From NCBI GenBank assembly GCA_038234815.1, contig JBBQSU010000146.1:1-8535 (forward strand): a stretch of DNA of 8,535 nt, read 5' to 3'. Source of the DNA: JBBQSU01 sp038234815. GTDB taxonomy: Bacteria > Planctomycetota > Phycisphaerae > Tepidisphaerales > Tepidisphaeraceae. Under the pieces are notes generated by a model. It was given only the letters and a program-made list of their open reading frames with translations, made no database searches and had not been told where the DNA came from. The position numbers and the translations under genes are program-made. Positions 1 through 5,334 of the stretch are shown here, piece by piece (the first letter of the stretch is position 1; each line of letters starts with the position of its first letter).

Positions 1-43
1 TTTATCGATCCCGGCTTAGGGTCTGCTCGACCGAAGTAAAAAG

Positions 44-75
44 TGGTGCGCTTTTTGGTGCCAAAAAGCGCACCA
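44..75. repeat. 15-bp perfect palindrome with 2-nt loop, REP-like
   Basis: The arm at 44-58 (TGGTGCGCTTTTTGG) is the exact reverse complement of the arm at 61-75, with only TG between them. On the + strand the element is followed by AGATTTGACCCC, which reads GGGGTCAAATCT on the other strand. GGGGTCA-type flanks next to a palindrome resemble short dispersed REP-like elements mobilised by RAYT transposases; this is from memory and not checked. Read on the - strand the hairpin is followed by CTTTTTACTT, so it could act as a terminator for leftward transcription, although no leftward gene is visible in the window. Upstream, a frame open from the window edge stops at TAA 37-39 and might be the tail of a preceding gene, but 12 codons are too few to judge. 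Confidence 0.7.
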
Positions 76-156
76 AGATTTGACCCCTCCCAAAAAAAAT
101 AAAAATTTTTACAAACCTCGTACAGGCAGATGGTTAAGTGCATTCTGGAGCACTCC

Positions 157-190
157 GAGTTGCGCGAATTTGCGCCAATTCGCGCAACTC
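157..190. repeat. Perfect 14-bp inverted repeat with 6-nt loop
   Basis: The arm GAGTTGCGCGAATT at 157-170 is matched exactly by its reverse complement at 177-190, around the spacer TGCGCC. It ends 13 nt before the Shine-Dalgarno-like AGAGGAG at 204-210. No T-tract follows on the + strand, so a terminator for rightward transcription is unlikely. It could be an operator for a dimeric regulator, a structured RNA element in the leader, or a dispersed repeat. Only the symmetry is seen; the role is unknown. Confidence 0.7.
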
Positions 191-203
191 TCGCCCTTAT
201 GGT

Positions 204-220
204 AGAGGAGTATCGTTGTG
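204..220 (+). promoter_or_regulatory. Strong Shine-Dalgarno (AGAGGAG) before GTG 218
   Basis: AGAGGAG at 204-210 sits 7 nt upstream of GTG 218-220, near-ideal spacing for initiation. It is a better ribosome-binding site than anything upstream of ATG 857, 2600 or 4066. It opens the frame that runs without a stop into the signal peptidase gene. Either a short or extended protein really starts here, or the match is chance in a purine-rich stretch. Confidence 0.4.
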
Positions 221-413
221 AGCAACAACACGTCGATTGCCTTGATTGCCCTTTTTGCCGCGTGCATCTACGCCGCGCGCCTTTTGCTCGGTGCTGGAAT
301 CGCCCCGGGGCAATCGTCAGGCGAAGTGGGAGCTGCAACCGCGCCGTTTATCTCGTGTGTTTACGCCGCAAGATTTTTCTTTCGCTGGGCCATTCGACGG
401 ATGCGACAAATGG

Positions 414-511
414 GACCCTCCCAAGACCTCGCTGCACACGGAAACGACCTCTTCGCGAATCTATGGGGACCCCAAAGGGACCTCTTCGGGACCCCCTTTG
501 GACCCCCTTTT
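414..511 (+). repeat. Degenerate 11-nt repeat array, GACC-based, about 9 units
   Basis: GACC occurs at 414, 425, 446, 468, 479, 490 and 501, spacings of 11, 21, 22, 11, 11 and 11. Cut at these phases, the block is nine units of about 11 nt with approximate consensus GACCYCYTTSG. The best copies are GACCTCTTCGC (446), GACCTCTTCGG (479), GACCCCCTTTG (490) and GACCCCCTTTT (501). The unit at 436-445 is one base short and poorly matched, and the one at 457 is partial. In the frame open from 218, three units make an 11-residue protein repeat (NDLFANLWGPQ, then RDLFGTPFGPP). The period is near one helical turn, so repeated protein-binding sites are conceivable. Function is unknown. Confidence 0.6.
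465..511 (+). terminator. Possible intrinsic terminator or attenuator in the leader
   Basis: CCAAAGGG (472-479) pairs perfectly with CCCTTTGG (494-501). GGGG (465-468) can pair with CCCC (504-507) across a small internal loop, giving a GC-rich stem. TTTT follows at 508-511, then CC. The T-tract is short and the hairpin is partly a by-product of the 11-nt repeats. If functional it would end or attenuate transcription before the signal peptidase gene. A small 5-bp hairpin, TGGGA/TCCCA at 411-423, lies just upstream. Confidence 0.25.
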
Positions 512-658
512 CCGGTTCAAACGGACGCGAACTATGCAAATTTGCCTGATTTTGGACGAAATCCCGTTGGCTCCACCATGGTATGCTCGAAAAGGAATGT
601 TGCTCGGGGGACAGGGCTCTGGCGACGAGGGGCAACCCCATATCGCGGCAAAGCGTTT

Positions 659-696
659 CCCGCTCCGCCACTCTCGAACGGGAGAGGACCAGCGGG
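659..696. repeat. Imperfect two-part hairpin (CCCGCT/AGCGGG and CTCTC/GAGAG)
   Basis: The outer arms CCCGCT (659-664) and AGCGGG (691-696) pair over 6 bp. The inner arms CTCTC (671-675) and GAGAG (682-686) pair over 5 bp, separated by a 6x4 internal loop. The loop contains CGAACG. It is not a tRNA: no cloverleaf, acceptor stem or anticodon arm can be drawn. It could be a dispersed repeat or an RNA structure in the leader. Confidence 0.35.
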
Positions 697-856
697 CGGG
701 GCTATGTTAACGGTTACCGCGTCAGTTCTCCGCCGGCGTCACACGGACGAGATTGCGGTGGCATCGTCACAACGACGCGCTACACCTGATTCCCCTGTGA
801 AGCAGGGCGGGCAATTTCCCTTCGACGTTGGATCGAATACTATTCCCCGCACACTT

Positions 857-2569
857 ATGTCAGACGCGCCAAAACCTGAAACGTCGATTGCCCCGTCGAG
901 CGCAAGTTCCAAAAAGCCCGGGGGCGTGAAAGAGACGATCGAATCGATCCTCGTCGCATTTATCCTGGCGTTCGTGTTTCGCGCGTTCGTCGTCGAAGCA
1001 TTTGTCATCCCGACCGGATCAATGGCGCCGACACTGCTGGGTGCGCACACGCGCTACACCTGCCCGGATTGTGGCTACGCCTTCACAGTAAATTATTCAG
1101 CCGGCGTGGAAGCCGGCGACGTGAACATCCCTCCCAATGCGGTGGTGCGCCGGCGCGAGCCGGCCGGGTGGGATTCGGAGATGCGCCCGCGCAGCCGCGA
1201 GGTGATCTTGCCCAAGACTTATTCGCTGTACTGCCCGAATTGCGGCTGCAAGGTGCCGCGTGAGCAGGCGACGGGGCCGGCGGTGCATTACGGGGACCGC
1301 ATCCTGGTGTTGAAATATCTTTATCTTTTTGAACCGGCCAGCCGGTGGGACGTGGTGGTTTTCAAAAGCCCCACGGCCGATGAAGACCGCGTATATCGCT
1401 ATCAAACTAATTACATTAAAAGACTGGTTGGCAAACCGGGTGAAAGTGTGATGGTGCTGGACGGGGATATTTTCGTCAGCCACAGCACTGCAGGCACGCT
1501 GGAACCGTCGGATTTTGAAGTGCAGACTAAGCCACAACATGCACAAGATGCCCTGTGGCGCATCGTTTACGACAACGATTTTTACCCGCAGGGTCTGACG
1601 CGCGCCGATGAATCGACCTGGCACCAGCCATGGAGGCCCGACGGCAAAGCCGGCTGGGATCTGGGCGATAAAACCCGGCGGACGTTTCGATTCAACAATT
1701 CAACCGGCTCGTCGTCATTGAAGTTCGACCCCGCAGCCAGCCCCAATGCTTCGCCGCTGACCGATTGGCTGGCTTATGACCAGGTGCCTCAGTCCAACCA
1801 GGGCACCGATTCCCCCGCCGATACGTTCCATCTGCCGCCTTATCAAGGCGAGAACGCGGTCAGCGATTTGCGCTTGACCTTCTTCTACCAACGCACGTCC
1901 GGCGACGGCCCACTTCAGGCGCAACTGACGAAATTCGATCGCACCTTCACCGCCGAGATTTACAAAGATCATGTTCGATTGCTTCAGCGGCAAGGCGACG
2001 GGCTGGAACAGGTGATGATCGCCGACGTGCCAGTGAAAATTCGATCCGACGCGCGGATTGATTTTGAGAACGTGGATTATCGCTTGACGCTGCGAGTGGA
2101 CGGCAAAACCATTCTGCAAACCACGCCCCAGCAATACGCGCCGGACACCGGGCACCTGCTGAAACTGTATCAACTGCGTCAACCCTCGCCGCCACCGACG
2201 ATTCAGATCGTCGCCAGCGCACAAAGCTGTGAGCTGTCGCACGTCAGCATTTGGCGGGACGTGTTTTATACGAATCATGGTAGTGGAATGCGCTCGGCCA
2301 CGCCTGAGGATTTTCCGGCGGCAGTGGCGCGCCTGGGCGACGACGAGTATTTTGTGATGGGGGACAACTCGCCGGTAAGCTGGGACGCGCGGTTTTGGAA
2401 CGGTCCGATCAACCTGCCCGATGAAGACCTGATCGTCGATGCCGGGCGCGTGCCCGGACGATTCATGCTGGGCAAGGCGTTCTTTGTCTACTGGCCGGCA
2501 GGGTTCCGACCGCTGCCCTCGGGGCCTTCGATCATTCCGAACTTCGGCCAAATGCGGTTCATTCACTAA
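857..2569 (+). CDS. lepB: Type I signal peptidase, planctomycete-type with zinc-ribbon and long insert
   Basis: This membrane serine/lysine endopeptidase removes signal peptides from exported proteins on the outer face of the cytoplasmic membrane. The 570 residues show a polar N-terminus (1-26), a membrane helix (about 28-48), and box B PTGSMAPTL with the catalytic Ser55. Ser55 is followed by CPDCG (69-73) and CPNCG (126-130), two CxxC pairs expected to bind zinc. YIKRLVGKPGE (186-196) carries the general base Lys188, and GDDEYFVMGDNSPVSWDAR (494-512) is the box D/E region. Between Lys188 and the GDN box lies an insert of about 300 residues; 332-470 is beta-rich and perhaps jelly-roll-like, ending in an IWRDVFYT segment. 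E. coli LepB is 324 residues, so this is a large member. I chose ATG 857 because family members start a short way before the membrane helix. It has no clear Shine-Dalgarno, and the frame is open back to GTG 218. The MFS gene follows 30 nt after the stop. Confidence 0.93.
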   Translation: MSDAPKPETSIAPSSASSKKPGGVKETIESILVAFILAFVFRAFVVEAFVIPTGSMAPTLLGAHTRYTCPDCGYAFTVNYSAGVEAGDVNIPPNAVVRRREPAGWDSEMRPRSREVILPKTYSLYCPNCGCKVPREQATGPAVHYGDRILVLKYLYLFEPASRWDVVVFKSPTADEDRVYRYQTNYIKRLVGKPGESVMVLDGDIFVSHSTAGTLEPSDFEVQTKPQHAQDALWRIVYDNDFYPQGLTRADESTWHQPWRPDGKAGWDLGDKTRRTFRFNNSTGSSSLKFDPAASPNASPLTDWLAYDQVPQSNQGTDSPADTFHLPPYQGENAVSDLRLTFFYQRTSGDGPLQAQLTKFDRTFTAEIYKDHVRLLQRQGDGLEQVMIADVPVKIRSDARIDFENVDYRLTLRVDGKTILQTTPQQYAPDTGHLLKLYQLRQPSPPPTIQIVASAQSCELSHVSIWRDVFYTNHGSGMRSATPEDFPAAVARLGDDEYFVMGDNSPVSWDARFWNGPINLPDEDLIVDAGRVPGRFMLGKAFFVYWPAGFRPLPSGPSIIPNFGQMRFIH

Positions 2570-2599
2570 CGCTGACCGTGTGTTTTTTGGAACGACCAC

Positions 2600-3958
2600 A
2601 TGAGTCCGCTGGCCCCAAACGACGTGCCTCCATTAAAGCACGACCCCTACGCGGCGTTCCGCTCGCGGAATTATCGCTATTTCGTCGGCGGATTTTCTCT
2701 CGGCACCATCGGAATGCAGATGCAGACGGTGGCCGTCGGCTGGGAAATATATTCCTGGACGCATTCCAAGCTGGCGTTGGGGTGGATCGGCTTGGCGATG
2801 GCGCTGCCGACGATCGTGCTGGCCCTGCCGGCCGGGCACTGGGCCGATCGATTCGATCGCAAAAAAATCACCTGCATTAGCCTGCTGCTTACATCATTGT
2901 GCGCCTTGATGATCGGCGTGCTTTCGGTGTTGACCAATCGCGGGCAGTTCAGCGTTCACACGGCGCAGTGGGTGATGTATGGCCTGTTGGTGCTGGAAGG
3001 CTCGGCCGCTTGCATCGGCCGGCCGGCGCGGGCGGCCCTGCTGCCGCAGATCGTCAAGCCAAGCGTATTTCCTAATGCCGTGACCTGGAACAGCAGCGTG
3101 TTTGAACTGTCGTCGATGCTAGGTCCTGCGATCGGCGGCCTGATCGTCTATCGCTTTTCACCCGCGACGGCTTATTTCAGCAACGCGGTTCTCGCATTGG
3201 TTTACGGGGCGTTCCTACTGATGCTACGCGTGGAGCGTCGCCCGCAGGCGCTTCGCCGGGCCGCGGGCCTGAAAGACCTGCTGGCGGGGATCGAGTTCAT
3301 GTTTGCCACGAAGTTGCTGCTGGGCGTTGTGACGCTGGACATGTTCGCGGTTCTGCTGGGTGGCGCTACTTTTCTCTTGCCCGTCTTCGCTAAGGACATC
3401 CTCGGCGGAACAGAGCTGGAGTATGGCTTCCTACGTGCCGCGCCCAGTATTGGCGCGTTTACCATGGCGTTTGTGATTGCGCACCTTCCGCCGTTCAAGC
3501 GCGCCGGCCGCGTGATGTTGTTGGCGGTGGCGGGGTTTGGACTGGTGACGATCGTTTTCGGCTTGAGTCGTTCATTCCCCTTGTCATTTGCCATGCTCGT
3601 ACTCACCGGCGCGTTTGATAACGTCAGCGTGGTCGTTAGGCATACGCTTATCCAAGTGCTGACGCCCGATTCGATGCGCGGACGTGTGTCGGCAGTCAAC
3701 CAGGTCTTCATAGGTTCGAGCAACGAACTGGGCGGGCTGGAAAGCGGCGTGACGGCGGAGTGGTGGGGTCCGGTGGCCAGCGTCGTCTTCGGCGGGATCG
3801 GCACGGTGCTGGTGGTGATCGGCTGCGCGGCCATTTTCCCTCCGATACGGGCGGTCGGTCGTTTGACCGACGTCCAACCGCCCGATGACCCGCCGGCTTC
3901 GCCGGAACTGAATAATCTGAAACTCATCGAAGAGGCCGCCCGTGAAGGTACGGATTAG
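2600..3958 (+). CDS. MFS transporter, EntS/MFS_3-like exporter
   Basis: A 452-residue secondary transporter of the inner membrane, probably a proton-driven exporter; the substrate cannot be read from the sequence. The N-terminal motif NYRYFVGGFSLGTIGMQMQ (24-42) leads into the first helix. GHWADRFDRKK (79-89) is the classic MFS motif A loop between helices 2 and 3. SVFELSSMLGPAIGGLIV (166-183) and the segment DNVSVVVRHTLIQVLTPDS (340-358), continuing into MRGRVSAVNQ, are typical of the EntS/MFS_3 branch, which includes enterobactin exporters and many drug-efflux relatives. Hydrophobic segments are spread along the chain as expected for 10-12 helices. Length is normal for the family. The start ATG 2600 has a weak GGAA about 7 nt upstream. 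It lies 30 nt after the signal peptidase stop and just before the glycosyltransferase, so co-transcription is likely. A role in glycan export is only a guess from position. Confidence 0.9.
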   Translation: MSPLAPNDVPPLKHDPYAAFRSRNYRYFVGGFSLGTIGMQMQTVAVGWEIYSWTHSKLALGWIGLAMALPTIVLALPAGHWADRFDRKKITCISLLLTSLCALMIGVLSVLTNRGQFSVHTAQWVMYGLLVLEGSAACIGRPARAALLPQIVKPSVFPNAVTWNSSVFELSSMLGPAIGGLIVYRFSPATAYFSNAVLALVYGAFLLMLRVERRPQALRRAAGLKDLLAGIEFMFATKLLLGVVTLDMFAVLLGGATFLLPVFAKDILGGTELEYGFLRAAPSIGAFTMAFVIAHLPPFKRAGRVMLLAVAGFGLVTIVFGLSRSFPLSFAMLVLTGAFDNVSVVVRHTLIQVLTPDSMRGRVSAVNQVFIGSSNELGGLESGVTAEWWGPVASVVFGGIGTVLVVIGCAAIFPPIRAVGRLTDVQPPDDPPASPELNNLKLIEEAAREGTD

Positions 3959-3960
3959 GT

Positions 3961-3984
3961 ATGCAGCTGCTGCCAGCAGCGCAT
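3961..3984 (+). promoter_or_regulatory. Intercistronic hairpin at the 3' end of the MFS gene
   Basis: ATGC (3961-3964) pairs with GCAT (3981-3984), and GCTGC (3966-3970) with GCAGC (3976-3980), leaving a bulged A and loop TGCCA. It begins 2 nt after the MFS stop (TAG 3956-3958). It contains the ATG at 3961, which would be hidden in the stem. No T-tract follows, so it is not an intrinsic terminator. It may stabilise the upstream mRNA end or lower readthrough translation, and it argues against ATG 3961 as the glycosyltransferase start. Confidence 0.35.
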
Positions 3985-4065
3985 CCACTGTTTGCGCCCG
4001 GAGTTACCGGAGCAAGACATCGTCCCGAAATGCCGATACAACTAGCGGCGAAAGCCTGTGGCGAA

Positions 4066-5334
4066 ATGCACGTACTGATCCTCAATCAAACCTTCTATCC
4101 CGACGTCGCGTCCACCGGGCAACTGATGTGGGACCTGGCGCGACATCTTGATGTAAACGGACACCGGGTAACGGTTGTCACCAGCAGCTATTTCTATGGT
4201 TCGACGCAGGCACATGCCCGGCGGCGCGAGACGATCGGCAACATTGGCATCGTTCGCGTGCGGCAGACCGGATTCGGCAAGAAGCATTTGATTGGCAGAC
4301 TCTTTGATTTCGCCAGTTTCTATGTCACGGCTGGATGGCAGTTGATCGACGGCCCGCGGCCGGACGTCATCTTGGCTCTGACCAGCCCCCCGATGATTTC
4401 GACGCTGGCCGGATTGGCGCGGCAGTTCCTAAGCAAGCCCGACGGTTCGCCGGTGCGTTTTGTCTACCATGTGATGGACCTCTATCCCGACGCCGCCATC
4501 GCGCCGGGCGTGATCGGCGCCGGATCGTTGCCGGCCCGCTTGTTTGCTCGATTAACGGAGCGCACCCTGCGTTTGGCCGACGCGGTGATCGTCCTGGGCA
4601 GGGACATGCGCGACCGTGTGCTGAAGAACTATCCTCGCGGGGCGAGCGCCGATCGTATTCACGTGGTGCAGCCCTGGGCCGAATCCGAGATGCTCAGCCC
4701 CCTTGAAAAAACTGCCAATCCGCTGGCCGTAGAGCTGAGGCTGGTCGATTCGTTTAACGTCGTCTATTCTGGCAACCTCGGTATCGCCCACGATTTGGAG
4801 ACGATGGTTCGGGGGATCGAGCAAACGCGTGACGATCAATCAATCAAATGGATCTTCATCGGCGGGGGCAAGCGATTTGATCAGCTCAAGTCACTGGCCA
4901 AGGAACAGAACTGGCCGAACATTATGTTTCTGCCGTTTCAGGACCGTGAAAAGTTGAACTTCTCTCTCAACCTCGCGGACGTGCATCTGATCAGCCAGCA
5001 GCCGTCATTCACGGGGGTGGTGGTGCCGAGTAAGCTTTTCGGTGTGCTGGCGGTGGGCAAGCCCAGCCTGATGATCGGACCGGCCGAAGCCGAAGTCTCG
5101 CGGATCATCGACGAAAATCGGGTCGGGTTCGTGGTGGAAAACGGTCAGGCCGCGCGGCTGGTCGATCGCATTCATCAGCTCCAGCAGGATGCGAACTTAA
5201 GGGATGAAATGGGCCGGCGGGCACGGGCGGTCTTCGAGCAGAAATTTGATCGTGATACCGCCTGCACCAGAATCGAAGAAATTCTCAAGGGCGTTGTGGA
5301 TCAGGCGGGGGACAGAGGACGGGTTTGCAAATGA
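4066..5334 (+). CDS. GT4-family glycosyltransferase, WcaI/WbuB-like
   Basis: A 422-residue cytoplasmic or membrane-associated GT-B enzyme that transfers a sugar from a nucleotide donor to a growing surface-glycan precursor. The N-terminal domain opens with MHVLILNQTFYPDVASTGQ (1-19), the usual first strand and acceptor-side loop of WcaI-like enzymes. HVMDLYPDAAIAPG (135-148) is another conserved stretch. The donor-binding domain has VVYSGNLG (232-239), FIGGGKR (264-270), and VPSKLFGVLAVGKP (320-333) corresponding to the family's VPSKLYGILAAGRP. A typical C-terminal helix follows. I chose ATG 4066 because the Rossmann strand begins at once. In-frame ATGs at 3961 and 4030 would add 35 or 12 residues without family character, and 3961 lies in a hairpin. 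No start has a clear ribosome-binding site. The stop overlaps the fkp start (ATGA 5331-5334), implying coupled translation. E. coli WcaI is annotated as a colanic-acid fucosyltransferase, so a fucose donor made by the next gene is plausible but unproven. Confidence 0.88.
   Translation: MHVLILNQTFYPDVASTGQLMWDLARHLDVNGHRVTVVTSSYFYGSTQAHARRRETIGNIGIVRVRQTGFGKKHLIGRLFDFASFYVTAGWQLIDGPRPDVILALTSPPMISTLAGLARQFLSKPDGSPVRFVYHVMDLYPDAAIAPGVIGAGSLPARLFARLTERTLRLADAVIVLGRDMRDRVLKNYPRGASADRIHVVQPWAESEMLSPLEKTANPLAVELRLVDSFNVVYSGNLGIAHDLETMVRGIEQTRDDQSIKWIFIGGGKRFDQLKSLAKEQNWPNIMFLPFQDREKLNFSLNLADVHLISQQPSFTGVVVPSKLFGVLAVGKPSLMIGPAEAEVSRIIDENRVGFVVENGQAARLVDRIHQLQQDANLRDEMGRRARAVFEQKFDRDTACTRIEEILKGVVDQAGDRGRVCK

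Larger units (their letters stand above)
218..856 (+). other. Open frame continuous with the signal peptidase; possible N-terminal extension or leader ORF
   Basis: From GTG 218 the frame is open for 213 codons and then enters the signal peptidase at ATG 857. The first roughly 58 codons have about 64 percent G/C in third positions by my count and encode a hydrophobic segment (residues 7-27, IALIALFAACIYAARLLLGAG). A similar motif recurs 31 codons later (IYAARLLL, then VYAARFFF). Beyond about residue 60 third-position G/C drops to about half and the peptide becomes Pro/Gly/Arg-rich without family resemblance. Two other forward frames are also long and open (130-549 and 246-710), so openness alone proves little. 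I recognise no domain. Possible readings are untranslated leader, a decayed small membrane-protein gene fused in frame, or a real extension of the peptidase. Apart from the repeats listed separately, I see no other gene here. Confidence 0.25.

Noticed and set aside
1..39. Tail of an upstream gene ending at TAA 37-39
   Set aside because: Only 12 codons are visible, with no family signal; a frame open to the window edge over this length is expected by chance.
80..115. Sigma-70-like promoter: TTGACC at 80-85 followed by an A/T-rich tract
   Set aside because: No acceptable -10 hexamer lies 16-18 nt downstream; TAAAAA is only 14 nt away and TACAAA is 24 nt away. The TTGACC also belongs to the REP-like flank.
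130..549. 139-codon forward open frame from ATG 130
   Set aside because: No recognisable domain, no ribosome-binding site, Arg/Cys-rich composition typical of an out-of-frame reading, and it overlaps two other long open frames.
659..696. tRNA-like CGAACG loop
   Set aside because: No acceptor, D or anticodon arm can be drawn around it; it is only an imperfect hairpin.
246..710. 154-codon forward open frame from TTG 246
   Set aside because: Needs a TTG start without a ribosome-binding site and has no family resemblance; it overlaps the more plausible frame from GTG 218.
703..718. TATGTT with the 9-bp palindrome TAACGGTTA as promoter/operator for ATG 857
   Set aside because: No -35 element at suitable spacing and the palindrome is too short to stand alone.
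1715..2599. Long reverse-strand open frame opposite the signal peptidase
   Set aside because: Lies opposite a gene with clear catalytic motifs; its peptide is His/Arg/Gln-rich with no domain, as expected for the complement of a GC-rich coding region.
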